In this document: one piece after another, positions 17,607 to 26,931 of the stretch | How the letters are laid out: each line of letters begins with the position of its first letter | How positions within the stretch are numbered: position 1 is the stretch's first letter | NCBI RefSeq assembly: GCF_008386565.1 | Contig: NZ_VUKA01000018.1 | Coordinates: forward strand, 1 to 41,364 | Source: Teichococcus oryzae | GTDB lineage: Bacteria; Pseudomonadota; Alphaproteobacteria; Acetobacterales; Acetobacteraceae | Direction: 5' to 3' | DNA: 41,364 nt | The notes under the pieces: model-generated | The model's input: the letters and a program-made list of their open reading frames with translations, nothing else | The model's database searches: none | What the model was told of the DNA's origin: nothing | Translations under genes and position numbers: made by a program

Positions 17607-19409
17607 TCATTCGGCGGCGGCGGCCAGGAGGGTGGGCTCGTCGCGGAGGACGAAGGGGGTGGAGGACCAGCCCCGCCCGGCGCGCAGCCTGGCGCGCAGG
17701 GCCTGGCTGGCGGGCAGATCGACGCGGCGATGGTCATCGGCCAGCACGATCCCGTAGAACCGGCGCGCCGCCTCGGGGGAGACGAATTCGTTCCGCACAT
17801 CCCGCAGCACATGCTCGGGGTCGCGCTCCAGCGGGTCGCCCCATCCCCCGCCGCCGGCCACCTCATGCGTGAACACGTCGCCCTTGCGGATGCGGTCGTA
17901 GAACTTGGCGGGAAAGACCACGCGCTCGCTTCCGGCGCGGGCGAGGTAGTTCATGGAGGGAGCGCCCGGATAGCCGCCATACAGGCCATAAGGACGGATG
18001 TCCCGGCGGTCCGAGCGGATCGAGATGGTGGCCTCCTCCCCCGTGAAGCGGTAGATGCGCCGGTAAGGCGCGCCGCCGCGATACTGGCCGGGGCCGCCGC
18101 GGTCGCCGATCAGCTCGTAGCATTCGACCCGCAGGGGCTGCTCGGCCTCGATGATCTCGGAAGACTGGCCGGCCATGTTCGCGAACATGTTGGAATTGCC
18201 GTCCAGGCCATCGGCCCAGGGCCGCCCGCCCCAGGCGCAGCAGGTGAAGTCGCAGAAGATGTAGGGCTTGCGGTCGGCATCGTAGCCGCCGATGGAGATG
18301 TTGGTGTTGCCGCCATCCGAGGCGGCGAAGACCTTGCCCGGCACCATCTGCGCCAGTGCCCCGAACACCGTGTCCACCATGCGGAAGCCGGTCAGGCCGC
18401 GCGCCGCGACGGAGGCGGGCAGGACGCAGTTCGTGATCGTGCCCTCGGGCGCGATGACCTCGACGGCGCGGAACACGCCTTCATTGTTCGGGACGCTGTT
18501 CTCCATCACCGACAGGAGCCCGCAATAGGAGGCCGATTTGGTGAAGGAAAGGGTGGCGTTCAGCGCGCCGCGGACCTGGGGCGAGGAGCCGGTCCAGTCG
18601 AAGGTGATGCTGTCGCCCTTCTTGGTGATGGCGACCCGCAGCAGGATCGGCTTGCCCACATCGATGCCGTCATCGTCGATCCAGTCGTCGAAGGCGAAGG
18701 TGCCGTCGGGAAGCTTGGCGATCTCGGCGCGGGTCAGGCGCTCCGAGTGGTCGAGCATGGCGTCGATGAGAAGCTGCACCTTCGGCACGCCATATTGCCG
18801 GCAAAGGTCGATGAAGGCGACCTCCGCGACGTGGCAGGCGGCGAGCTGGGCGCGGAGGTCGCCGCCCACCATCGTCGGCACGCGCACATTGGCTTCGAGA
18901 AGTTCAAAGAAAGTCTCGTTGCGTTTCCCGGCGTCGAAGATCCGCATGGGCGGGATCCGGACGCCTTCCTGGTAGATCTCGATGGAATCCGGGGCGTTCG
19001 ATCCCGCGACGCGGCCGCCCACATCGGTGTGGTGGGAGATGGTCGCCGCGAACGCGACCAGCATCCCGTCAACAAAGATCGGCTTGAAGATGAAGATGTC
19101 CGGCAGGTGCATCCCGCCCGTGAAAGGATCGTTCAGCGCGTAAACATCGCCCGGCCTGATCTGCCCCTCGAAGCGTGCCCGCACGGCGGCGAGGGCGGTG
19201 GGCATGGAGCCGAGATGCGAGGGCAGGGAGAAGCCCTGGGCGATCATGCGCCCCTGGGCGTCGAAGAAGCCGGTGGAATAATCGAGATTGTCCCGGAGCA
19301 CGGCGGAGTAGGTCGTGCGGTGGATCGTCAGCGCCATCTCGTCGGCGACGGACAGCAAGGCGTTCCGGAACAGCTCGAAATCGAAGGGATCAAGGCTGGG
19401 GGTCGGCAT
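17607..19409 (-). CDS. hyuB: hydantoinase/oxoprolinase family subunit B (second copy)
   Basis: Second HyuB-type subunit, 600 residues. Landmarks are DNLDYSTGFFDAQGRMIAQ, the GDVYALNDPFTGGMHLPDIF metal-site region, SHHTDVGGRVAGSNAPDS, GDRGGPGQYRGGAPYRR and EVAGGGGWGDPLERD. It has about 60 more C-terminal residues than the first copy (the VSPEAARRFYGIVLADDHRRVD extension typical of longer HyuB proteins). GGAG just upstream decides ATG 19409; the reading frame is open back to 19634 but lacks family sequence there. Gene order (B then A) is reversed relative to the plus-strand pair. Confidence 0.9.
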   Translation of the reverse strand: MPTPSLDPFDFELFRNALLSVADEMALTIHRTTYSAVLRDNLDYSTGFFDAQGRMIAQGFSLPSHLGSMPTALAAVRARFEGQIRPGDVYALNDPFTGGMHLPDIFIFKPIFVDGMLVAFAATISHHTDVGGRVAGSNAPDSIEIYQEGVRIPPMRIFDAGKRNETFFELLEANVRVPTMVGGDLRAQLAACHVAEVAFIDLCRQYGVPKVQLLIDAMLDHSERLTRAEIAKLPDGTFAFDDWIDDDGIDVGKPILLRVAITKKGDSITFDWTGSSPQVRGALNATLSFTKSASYCGLLSVMENSVPNNEGVFRAVEVIAPEGTITNCVLPASVAARGLTGFRMVDTVFGALAQMVPGKVFAASDGGNTNISIGGYDADRKPYIFCDFTCCAWGGRPWADGLDGNSNMFANMAGQSSEIIEAEQPLRVECYELIGDRGGPGQYRGGAPYRRIYRFTGEEATISIRSDRRDIRPYGLYGGYPGAPSMNYLARAGSERVVFPAKFYDRIRKGDVFTHEVAGGGGWGDPLERDPEHVLRDVRNEFVSPEAARRFYGIVLADDHRRVDLPASQALRARLRAGRGWSSTPFVLRDEPTLLAAAAE

Positions 19410-19593
19410 GCGCGCGCTCCATTCAGGCGGAAGGCGCTCAGCCCGGCCTCGCAGCGTTTCCGGTTCGAAAACCGGGGGCTGAGACGGGGAAAGGAGACGC
19501 CCTGCCATGTGCTTCCGCGGCAACGACAGCGGAGTGGCGGCGCCTTGTCCAATTTTTAAGCATAACCGTTGCCCATTAGCGGGGCTTATCGGT

Positions 19594-20478
19594 TCACGCG
19601 CATTGCTGGGCCACCTTGCCGGCGATCTGGGCAAGCGAGGAGATGAGCTTGCCGCCCGGCGCGGTGGCGAAGCTCGCCGTGAAATCCAGCTTCGGCAAGC
19701 TCACCCGGGTGTCCACGATCCTCAGCCGCCCTTCCTGAAGCTCCTGCATGATCAGGATCGGGGCGATGACGCAGATGCCGATATTGTCGAGGGTCATCTT
19801 GATGATGGTCGAAACCGAGGAACTGCAATGGATCTGCGGAGTCTTCAGGGAATTCTCCTGAAACATCTCCAGGACCTTGCGGTAGGGGATGGTTGTCTTG
19901 GGAAAGCAGATGAGCGGGTGCTGGCTCAGCGTCTTCAGCGAAACGGGCTCCTTGCCCAGGTCCAGGGCGACGCTGGCGACAAAGGACAAGGAATAGGAAC
20001 AAAGGTCGAGGCTGGTGATGCCCGGTTCCACCACCTTGCCCAGCAGAAAGGCCAGGTCGATCTCCTGCCGCATGAGGCGCGTCCGGAGATTGGTGGAAAC
20101 ATCCACCTCGATCTCGAAGGTGATGGAAGGGTACTGGGTGTTGACGGTGCCGATAAAGGAAGGCAGCCAGGTCTGCGCAATGGTTTCCGCGACGCCAAGG
20201 CGGATGAGCCGGCTGGTGGCATGCGGATCGGCGATGGCCTGCATCATCTCCATGCGCCCGCGCAGCAACCGGTCCGCATGCATGAACAGCACCTCGCCCT
20301 TGGGCGTCAGGGAGGTGCCCTTCACCGAGCGCTCCAGGAGCCGCCCGCCGACTTCCGCCTCCAGGCTGGCGATGCGCTGTGAAACCGCCGGTTGAGTCAT
20401 GTAAAGCGCGTCGGCGGCCCGCGCGAAGCTTTTCAGCGTGGCGACCGAGTAGAAGACTTCCAGGGTGCGGAACTCCAT
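19594..20478 (-). CDS. LysR family transcriptional regulator
   Basis: Regulator of 294 residues. The N-terminal winged helix-turn-helix is obvious (FRTLEVFYSVATLKSFARAA, then LYMTQPAVSQRIASLE). It is followed by a linker helix and a periplasmic-binding-like effector domain (about residues 90-290). ATG 20478 has AGAGG upstream. It reads in the same direction as hyuB2-hyuA2-dadA, 184 nt upstream of them. By position it is the likely regulator of this block and possibly of the facing TRAP-hyuAB operon. The effector is unknown. Confidence 0.93.
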   Translation of the reverse strand: MEFRTLEVFYSVATLKSFARAADALYMTQPAVSQRIASLEAEVGGRLLERSVKGTSLTPKGEVLFMHADRLLRGRMEMMQAIADPHATSRLIRLGVAETIAQTWLPSFIGTVNTQYPSITFEIEVDVSTNLRTRLMRQEIDLAFLLGKVVEPGITSLDLCSYSLSFVASVALDLGKEPVSLKTLSQHPLICFPKTTIPYRKVLEMFQENSLKTPQIHCSSSVSTIIKMTLDNIGICVIAPILIMQELQEGRLRIVDTRVSLPKLDFTASFATAPGGKLISSLAQIAGKVAQQCA

Positions 20479-20634
20479 CGTGACCTCTTGCGCCTGCCGG
20501 TGCAGCTTCAGGAGGCCAGGGTGCGTCAAGACATCGCCTGGAACAAGACAAGTGCGCCGCCGTTCGTGAAGTGGCGAACCACGGCTGGCCGCCCCGCGCG
20601 GCACGCCGGAGGGGCGGCGCCGGGCGGCGCGATC

Positions 20635-20898
20635 TCAGGAGATCGTGTTCTTCCGGTTTTCCTCCTCCTCCATGGTCACCGCCACATCGGCATTGGCGGA
20701 AAGGCGCACGGCATTCGCCTCCACCTCTGCGATCAGGCCGAGCGGGACGTAGTGGTGGTGGCCCTTGTGCGAGCCCTGGCCGCTGTCCTTCCGGGTCAGC
20801 TTGATGCGCTCGCCTTCGATGCCGTCCACCGTGCCGATATGCACGCCGTCGGCTCCGATGACCTCCATGTGCTCGCGGATCTGGCTGGTGTTGACCAT
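20635..20898 (-). CDS. DUF2171 domain protein
   Basis: An 87-residue protein with the DUF2171 pattern: I-x-E-H-M-E-V-I-G-A-D-G near the start, HIGTVDGIEGERIKLTRKDS, then HHYVPLGLIAEVEANAVRLS. This is a PRC-barrel-like small beta fold common in alphaproteobacteria and of unknown role. ATG 20898 has GGAG about 11 nt upstream. It is divergent from hemN across 153 nt. The acidic tail (MEEEEN) is charged and probably exposed. Confidence 0.88.
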   Translation of the reverse strand: MVNTSQIREHMEVIGADGVHIGTVDGIEGERIKLTRKDSGQGSHKGHHHYVPLGLIAEVEANAVRLSANADVAVTMEEEENRKNTIS

Positions 20899-21051
20899 GG
20901 CGTCGTTGCTCCGATGAGGGGGTGGCGGAGCAACAACGCCCCGGCCGTTCCGGGGATGCAGGCCCGGCTTCCCGGCGCGCCGGGCCGGATCGCGCCGCGA
21001 CCTTGATCCAGCGCAGGGCGGAGGCCGCGCCCGCCGCCTAGGCTGCTGCGC

Positions 21052-22380
21052 ATGACCCCGGACCGCCTCGCCGAATACGCCGCCGCCAGCCTGCCCCGCT
21101 ACACCTCCTATCCCACGGCGCCGCATTTCGCCCCGCTGGCGGAGCCGGAATACCGCCAATGGCTTCTCGGCATCGGGGCGGGCGATGCGCTGTCGCTTTA
21201 TGTGCACATCCCGTTCTGCGACCATCTGTGCTGGTATTGCGGCTGCCACACGGCGGTGACGCGGGCGCCGGGGCGCCTGTCGCGTTACGTGTCCGGCCTG
21301 GAAGCGGAGGCCGCGCTGCTGGCCGCCACCATGCCGGCGCATGGCGGCGTGGCGGCGCTGCATCTGGGCGGCGGCACCCCGACCTCGGTCGGGCCGGAAG
21401 GACTGGCCCGGCTGTTCGCCGCCCTGCGCCAGCGCTTCCCCTTCCGCAGTGGCGCCGAGATCGCCATCGAGCTGGACCCCCGCACCCTGACCCCAGCCCT
21501 GGCCGATGCGCTGGCGGCGGGCGGCGTCACCCGTGCCAGCCTCGGCGTGCAGGAGATCGACCCGGCGGTCCAGGCGCGCATCGGCCGGGTGCAGCCGCGG
21601 GAGCAGGTGGCGCTGGCGATGGCGCTGCTGCGTGGGGTCGGCATCCGCGCCATCAACCTGGACCTGATGTATGGCCTGCCCGGCCAGACCGCCGCTCATG
21701 CCGCGGCCAGCGCCGCCTTCGCGGCGGAGCTGGGGGCCGACCGGGTGGCGGTGTTCGGCTATGCCCATGTGCCCTGGATGAAGCCGGCGCAGCAGGCCAT
21801 CGACACGGCGCTGCTGCCAGGCCCGGCCGAGCGGCTGCAGCAGGCGGAAGCGGCGGCCTCCGCCCTCGCCGTGGCGGGCTACCAGCGCATCGGCCTCGAC
21901 CATTTCGCCCTGCCGGGGGACAGCATGGCACGGGCGGCCGGGGAGGGCGCGCTGCGCCGCAACTTCCAGGGCTACACCACGGATCAGGCCCCGGTGCTGC
22001 TGGGGCTTGGTGCCTCGGCCATTGGCCGGCTGCCCTCCGGCTTCGCGCAGAACCTGCCGGCGGAGCGCGCCTGGCTGGCGGCCCTGGCCGAAGGGGCGCT
22101 GCCCGTGGCGCGGGGCCGGGCCCTGAGCGGGGAGGACCGCCTGCGCGGCCACCTGATCGAGCGGTTCATGTGCGACCTGGCGCTGGACATGGCGGTTATT
22201 CCGGAGGCGGTGCTGCGGACCGCCTGGCCGCGCCTCCTGCCCCTGCTGGCCGATGGCATCCTGGCGGAACGGGCCGGGCAACTCTGCCTGACGGAGGAAG
22301 GACGGCCCTTCCTGCGCCATGTCGCGGCGGCCTTCGATGCTTATCTCGGCACGGGCGGCCGGCACAGCGCCGCCGCTTGA
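21052..22380 (+). CDS. hemN: oxygen-independent coproporphyrinogen III oxidase
   Basis: Radical-SAM enzyme converting coproporphyrinogen III to protoporphyrinogen IX in anaerobic haem synthesis, 442 residues. The cluster motif C-x3-C-x2-C is at Cys56, Cys60 and Cys63, with the extra HemN cysteine at 65 (CGCH). Other HemN signatures are RYTSYPTAPHF near the N-terminus, LHLGGGTPT (SAM binding), NLDLMYGLPGQT and DHFALPGD. The C-terminal HemN domain carries LIERFMCDL. No convincing FNR box was found upstream. The ribosome binding site is poor. Confidence 0.95.
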   Translation: MTPDRLAEYAAASLPRYTSYPTAPHFAPLAEPEYRQWLLGIGAGDALSLYVHIPFCDHLCWYCGCHTAVTRAPGRLSRYVSGLEAEAALLAATMPAHGGVAALHLGGGTPTSVGPEGLARLFAALRQRFPFRSGAEIAIELDPRTLTPALADALAAGGVTRASLGVQEIDPAVQARIGRVQPREQVALAMALLRGVGIRAINLDLMYGLPGQTAAHAAASAAFAAELGADRVAVFGYAHVPWMKPAQQAIDTALLPGPAERLQQAEAAASALAVAGYQRIGLDHFALPGDSMARAAGEGALRRNFQGYTTDQAPVLLGLGASAIGRLPSGFAQNLPAERAWLAALAEGALPVARGRALSGEDRLRGHLIERFMCDLALDMAVIPEAVLRTAWPRLLPLLADGILAERAGQLCLTEEGRPFLRHVAAAFDAYLGTGGRHSAAA

Positions 22381-22489
22381 TTGCCCGCCAAGGTTGTGGT
22401 TCCCGATCCCGGAAGCTGTCCTGGCGTGCGTTGGCGGCGATGCTGGCCTATCATGCCGGGACGAGGCTGGAAGGAATCCGGGGATCTCC

Positions 22490-24442
22490 ATGGTCGAAAT
22501 GCTGCCTGAGGCTGACCGCGATCGGTTGATCGCCTTCCTGCATCGGCATCTGTTATGCGCCGTCGCGATGGACGGCCTGGAGATCCCGGCGCTGCGCGAA
22601 ACCCATGCGCCCTTCGCCACCGCCAATTGGTGCTGGACCGCCGATGCGGCTGGCGCCGTGGAATTGCTGGCGCAGCCGGCCCTGGCGGGCCAATGGGGCG
22701 CGATGCGGGACGGGCTGACCGATTTCCTGCTGGCCATGGGCACCGGCAACTTGCTGCTGCGCCGCGTCGCCGCGCCGGAGCTGCGGGTGGAACGCGACAA
22801 TCCGCGGGATTTCGCCATTGTCACCGCCGGCCATGAGTTCCGCGGCGACCTTTCGCGCGGCGTCGTCCGGCAGGCGGTGCGCGGCGGCGTGGCGCAGCGG
22901 GAAATCCACCACACCGGCCACCTGGCCGAATTCCGCCTCGGCCGCCACCGCCACTGCCTCGACATCGAGGACACCATTGTCGATTGCGGGCTGGAACAGC
23001 GGCCGGATGGCGTCCTGCTGTTCCATGAAAGCCTGCTGAAGGGCACCACCGGCCTGCTGCGCAAGGCCGAGCAGGTGGTGGGCCGCGTCCGCTACGAATA
23101 CTGGATCGAGGCCAGCGACCCGCGCGTTCTGGTGCAGGTGACGCTGCGCGCCGAGCCCGGCGTCGCGCTGCAGGATGTGCGCCTGACCACCGCCGTGGAC
23201 GAGTTGTCGGGGGAAGCGGTGCGCCCGATCAGCCGCGTGCATCTCGGCCAGGGCCGCGAGTTCGGGGCGGTGGCGCTGTCCGGCTCCGGCGTCGCGACGC
23301 TGCGCGAAGGCGCCGCCCCCGACATCGTCAGCCTGATCGAGGATGCGCCGCCGGGCACCGCCAACGGGATGCATCTGCGGCCGCTGTCCGGCGAGCACCT
23401 GTTGAACGTCAAGGCGCAGTCGGTGGATGGCCGGCTGCACTGGCTGATCACCCGCTACGCCACGCCGGAACTGGCGGCGGGCGGCATGTTCCAGATCAAC
23501 GAGGCCCGGCTGCTCACCGCCGGCACCCTGGCCGCGGCGATGCCGAGCTATGCCGGCATCCTGTACGACCCCGCCATCCTGTCGGGCCGCGATGCCGGCG
23601 TCATCGCCGATCACGGCGTGGCCTTGAATGCCGTGGCGACGCAGTTGCTTTGCGTGGCACGCGGCGATTACGCCATGGCGGCCGAACGCGTCGCCATGCT
23701 GCGCGACTGGTATGACCGGCACCTGGACGGGCTGTTCGCCGGCATGGCCGAGGGCGATTCCCTGCCGCCGCGCCGTTCCTATCTGCGGGCGCTGTGCTTC
23801 GCCCTGTTGTCGCTCGATGCCATGCAGCGCTGCACGCCCGAGCCGCGCTACGAGGCGGCTTTGTCGCATGGCCTGGACCTGCTGCTGTCGCTGCAACGGC
23901 CGGACGAGGCCGGCGGCGCCTTCACCGATCAGCATCAGGCCGCCTATCTCGACTGCCATGCCGCAGCCATCCTGGCGCTCGCCCGGATCTCCCTGGCGCG
24001 GCAAGATGCGCGTCTGCTGCCGGCCCTGAAGCAGGCGCTGGGCGCGATCCGCGTCGGCTCCGTCAAGGTTCCGCTGGAGGACGGGTTGCACAGCCTGGAC
24101 ACGCCCTTCGTGCGCAGCCGCCGCCCCGATGGCCGCTGGGAGGATGATGGCGGCTTCTGGACCTTCAAGCTCGGCCTGCTGCTGCGGGCGCTGACGGCGC
24201 TGCGCCTCGCCCATGATGCCGGCGCCACCGTGCTGGAAGGCAGCCAGTTGCAGCGCCTGCAAACACTGAACGACCTGGCGCTGCGCCAGCTGCGCGCCCG
24301 CATCCGGCCGCAGAATGGCGCGCTGGAGGTGCTGACCAGCCCATTGGCCGCCGAAGGCAATGCCGCCACCCAGCCCGCCGCCCTGCTCGGGCTGCTGGCG
24401 CCGGATGCCGCGGTTGCCGGGCGGCTCGGCGCCGAGGCCTGA
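22490..24442 (+). CDS. hypothetical protein, 650 aa, probable beta-sandwich plus helical toroid
   Basis: I do not recognise the family. The N-terminal half (to about residue 330) is rich in beta-strand patterns and reads like the N-terminal domain of glycogen-debranching-type proteins (ANWCWTADAAGAVELL, FHESLLKGTTGLLRKAE). The C-terminal half is a repeat of paired helices (RVAMLRDWYDRHLDGLFAGM, RALCFALLSLDAMQRC, GLDLLLSLQRPDEAGGAF, HAAAILALARISLA, KLGLLLRALTALRLAHD), as in alpha/alpha-toroid carbohydrate enzymes. No signal peptide or membrane segment is visible. The start ATG 22490 is preferred because upstream in-frame sequence overlaps hemN. A carbohydrate role is only a guess from fold pattern. 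Confidence 0.75.
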   Translation: MVEMLPEADRDRLIAFLHRHLLCAVAMDGLEIPALRETHAPFATANWCWTADAAGAVELLAQPALAGQWGAMRDGLTDFLLAMGTGNLLLRRVAAPELRVERDNPRDFAIVTAGHEFRGDLSRGVVRQAVRGGVAQREIHHTGHLAEFRLGRHRHCLDIEDTIVDCGLEQRPDGVLLFHESLLKGTTGLLRKAEQVVGRVRYEYWIEASDPRVLVQVTLRAEPGVALQDVRLTTAVDELSGEAVRPISRVHLGQGREFGAVALSGSGVATLREGAAPDIVSLIEDAPPGTANGMHLRPLSGEHLLNVKAQSVDGRLHWLITRYATPELAAGGMFQINEARLLTAGTLAAAMPSYAGILYDPAILSGRDAGVIADHGVALNAVATQLLCVARGDYAMAAERVAMLRDWYDRHLDGLFAGMAEGDSLPPRRSYLRALCFALLSLDAMQRCTPEPRYEAALSHGLDLLLSLQRPDEAGGAFTDQHQAAYLDCHAAAILALARISLARQDARLLPALKQALGAIRVGSVKVPLEDGLHSLDTPFVRSRRPDGRWEDDGGFWTFKLGLLLRALTALRLAHDAGATVLEGSQLQRLQTLNDLALRQLRARIRPQNGALEVLTSPLAAEGNAATQPAALLGLLAPDAAVAGRLGAEA

Positions 24443-24456
24443 CCGGGGTCATCTCC

Positions 24457-25335
24457 ATGGCCGCTTGTTCCCGCTGGCTGGCGGGCGGGATGGCGCTGCT
24501 GCTGGTTCTGGCCGGATGCGCCACGCCCGCCCCGGCGCCGCCGGCCGAACCGCCGCTCAGCTATCCGCCGGATGTGCGGGACCGCCTGCTCCGCCTGGCC
24601 CTGGAGGAATGGGCGGAATGGGGAAGGCTGGTTTCCACGCCGGCCGCTGCCCCCATGCCGGGCCAGGCCATGCAGGCGCTGGAGGATGCCGCCACCCCCG
24701 GCCCTGAATCGGCTCTGGCCAACTTCCCGCGCGTGCTGGCCTATTGGCGGGCCGTGGAGAATGGCGAGGCGGCCGGCGCCGTTGCCCGCAACCGCGCGCG
24801 CTACGCGGTGGCGCTGGCCCATCCGGAGGCGGCGGCGCTGCCGGGCGGCGGCGTTTGGCGCGAGCCCGCCTGGTCGGCCGCCTTTATCAGCTACCTCATG
24901 CTGCGCGCCGGGGTGGACCGGCGCGAATTCCCGTCTTCCGCCGCGCACAGCTTCTATGTCGATGGCATGCTGGCCACCGCCGCCGGTTTTCCGGACCAGG
25001 CGCCCTTTCTGCCGCGCGACTGGGCATCCCATGCGCCGGAGCCCGGCGACCTGGTCTGCGCCGACCGTTCGCGCCGGCCACTGGCCGGTTGGCGCGGCCG
25101 CCTGGCCGAGGCCGGGGAATTCCGACCCATGCATTGCGACCTCGTGGTGTCCGTGTCGCCCGGCTTCGTGGAGGCGGTGGGGGGCAATGTGGGCGATGCC
25201 GTGACCTTGTCGCGCTTCCCGGCCGATGCGGCGGGGAGGTTGTTGGCGCGTCCGCCCGGCGGCCCTATCTGGTTCGCGGTGTTCGAGAACCGCCTCGGAC
25301 GCCTGCCGCCCTGGAACCGGAGCCCCGCTTCATGA
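24457..25335 (+). CDS. DUF2272 domain lipoprotein
   Basis: A 292-residue lipoprotein with signal sequence and lipobox L-A-G-C (Cys21). The DUF2272 region follows, including PAWSAAFISYLMLRAGV, FPSSAAHSFYVDGML, PEPGDLVCADR and MHCDLVVSVSPGFVEAVGGN. The arrangement of these segments suggests a papain/NlpC-like amidase (catalytic His and Asp candidates in MHCDLVV), though activity is not established. It sits 14 nt after the preceding gene and overlaps the next by ATGA, so the three genes may be co-transcribed. Confidence 0.87.
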   Translation: MAACSRWLAGGMALLLVLAGCATPAPAPPAEPPLSYPPDVRDRLLRLALEEWAEWGRLVSTPAAAPMPGQAMQALEDAATPGPESALANFPRVLAYWRAVENGEAAGAVARNRARYAVALAHPEAAALPGGGVWREPAWSAAFISYLMLRAGVDRREFPSSAAHSFYVDGMLATAAGFPDQAPFLPRDWASHAPEPGDLVCADRSRRPLAGWRGRLAEAGEFRPMHCDLVVSVSPGFVEAVGGNVGDAVTLSRFPADAAGRLLARPPGGPIWFAVFENRLGRLPPWNRSPAS

Positions 25336-26444
25336 CCGATCTGTTCGAGCCGCTGACGCTGCGCGGCGTCACCCTGCGCAACCGCATCGGCGTCGCGCCC
25401 ATGTGCCAGTATTCCTGCGCCCCGGATGGCAAGGCCACCGAATGGCATCTGGGCCACCTGCAGTCGCGCGCCGTGGGCGGCTCCGCTTTGGTGATCGCGG
25501 AGGCGACAGCGGTGGTGCCGGAAGGCCGCATCACGCCGCAGGATCTCGGGCTGTGGGAGGAGGGGCAGGCCGCCGGTCATGCCAGGCTGGCCCGCGCGGT
25601 CGCCGCCGCCGGTGCCGTTCCAGGCATCCAGCTCGCCCATGCCGGGCGCAAGGCCAGCGCGGCCGCGCCCTGGGTCGGCGGGCTGGCCAGGGAACATGGC
25701 TGGACCCCGGTGGCCCCGAGCGCCGTCGCGTTTCCCGACATGCACCAGCCCCGCGCGCTGGACGAGGAAGGCATCGCCGGGGTGATCGCCGCCTTCGCCG
25801 CCACCGCGAAGCGCGCCATCGGGGCGGGCTACCGCTTCATCGAGATCCATGCGGCGCATGGCTATCTTCTGCACCAGTTCCTGTCCCCGCTGGCCAATCA
25901 CCGCAATGATGGCTGGGGCGGCGACTTCAACGGCCGCACCCGGCTGACGCGCGAGGTGGTGTCCGCCGTGCGCGCCGCCATTCCGGATGAAGTGCCGCTG
26001 GCCATCCGCATCTCCCACACCGACTGGGCCGAGGGCGGCTGGAACACCGAGGAAAGCGTCGAGCTGGCGCGGCAGGTCAAGGCGCTGGGCGTGGACCTCG
26101 TGGACGTGTCCTCGGGCGGGCTGGTGCCGGCGCGCATTCCCCTGGGCCCGGGCTACCAGGTGCCCGGCGCGGCGGCGGTGCGGGAAGGCGCCGGGCTGCC
26201 GGTGGCGGCCGTGGGGCTGATCACCGAGCCAGTGCAGGCCCAGGCCATCCTGAACGAAGGCAAGGCCGACCTGATCCTGCTGGCGCGCGAGCTGCTGCGC
26301 GACCCGTACTGGCCGCTGCGTGCCGCCGCCGCGCTGGGCCGCACCGCCGCCCTGCCGACGCCGCCGCAATATGACCGCGCCTGGAGCGCCCTGGGCGAGA
26401 CCCGCATCGCCGCCGCCATCGCGGAACCGGCCCCGGCGCTCTGA
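25332..26444 (+). CDS. NADH:flavin oxidoreductase, Old Yellow Enzyme family (YqjM/XenA type)
   Basis: FMN-dependent ene-reductase, 370 residues. YqjM-class features: FEPLTLRGVTLRNRIGVAPMCQYS (the regulatory Cys in MCQYS), GIQLAHAGRKAS (substrate His with Arg), IEIHAAHGYLLHQFLSPLANHR, the GRTRLTREV phosphate loop and LILLARELLRDPYWPL. It reduces activated C=C bonds with NAD(P)H; the physiological substrate is unknown. The start overlaps the DUF2272 stop by four bases. The next gene (arfB) starts on its stop codon. Confidence 0.94.
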   Translation: MTDLFEPLTLRGVTLRNRIGVAPMCQYSCAPDGKATEWHLGHLQSRAVGGSALVIAEATAVVPEGRITPQDLGLWEEGQAAGHARLARAVAAAGAVPGIQLAHAGRKASAAAPWVGGLAREHGWTPVAPSAVAFPDMHQPRALDEEGIAGVIAAFAATAKRAIGAGYRFIEIHAAHGYLLHQFLSPLANHRNDGWGGDFNGRTRLTREVVSAVRAAIPDEVPLAIRISHTDWAEGGWNTEESVELARQVKALGVDLVDVSSGGLVPARIPLGPGYQVPGAAAVREGAGLPVAAVGLITEPVQAQAILNEGKADLILLARELLRDPYWPLRAAAALGRTAALPTPPQYDRAWSALGETRIAAAIAEPAPAL

Positions 26445-26872
26445 TGGCGCGCATCCCGGTGACGGCCCGGCTGTCCATCGACGAGGGCGAGCTGACGGAA
26501 AGCTTCGCCCGCGCCTCGGGGGCGGGCGGGCAGAACATCCAGAAGGTGGAAACGATGGTGCAGTTGCGGTTCGACGCCCGCAACTCGCCTTCCCTGCCGG
26601 AGCGGGTGCGTGACCGGGTGCTGGAACTGGCCGGGCACCGGGCCACGGCGGGCGGGGAGATCATCATCACGGCGCAGGAGCACCGTTCCCAGGCGCGCAA
26701 CCGGGAGGAAGCGTTGCAGCGCCTGCTGGAGCTGCTGCGGGCGGCGGCCGCGCCGCCGCCGCCGAAGCGCCGCCCGACTCGGCCGACGCTCGGCTCCAAG
26801 AAGCGCCGGCTGGAAGGCAAGGCGCAGCGCGGGGCCACCAAGAAGATGCGCGGCAAGCCGGCGATGGATTGA
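26444..26872 (+). CDS. arfB: peptidyl-tRNA hydrolase ArfB (alternative ribosome-rescue factor)
   Basis: Release-factor-like protein of 142 residues that frees stalled ribosomes. The GGQ motif is at residues 28-30 in GAGGQNIQKVET. It has the rescue-factor layout: a short catalytic domain and a lysine/arginine-rich C-terminal tail (PPKRRPTRPTLGSKKRRLEG) that enters the mRNA channel. It lacks the codon-recognition domain of RF1/RF2. TGATG overlap with the OYE gene indicates translational coupling. Confidence 0.95.
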   Translation: MARIPVTARLSIDEGELTESFARASGAGGQNIQKVETMVQLRFDARNSPSLPERVRDRVLELAGHRATAGGEIIITAQEHRSQARNREEALQRLLELLRAAAAPPPPKRRPTRPTLGSKKRRLEGKAQRGATKKMRGKPAMD

Positions 26873-26931
26873 AGCGGCGGCGCCGGCCCGTCGCCCAAGA
26901 GGTGGGGCAGGACCAACCCCGCCCCGCCTTC

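Noticed and set aside
17730-19559. 609-codon open frame on the plus strand
   Set aside because: Antisense of the second hyuB, rich in His, Asp and Gly without any domain pattern.
21002-21020. TTGATCCAGCG as an FNR box for hemN
   Set aside because: Only the left half-site TTGAT is present; the right half ATCAA is absent.
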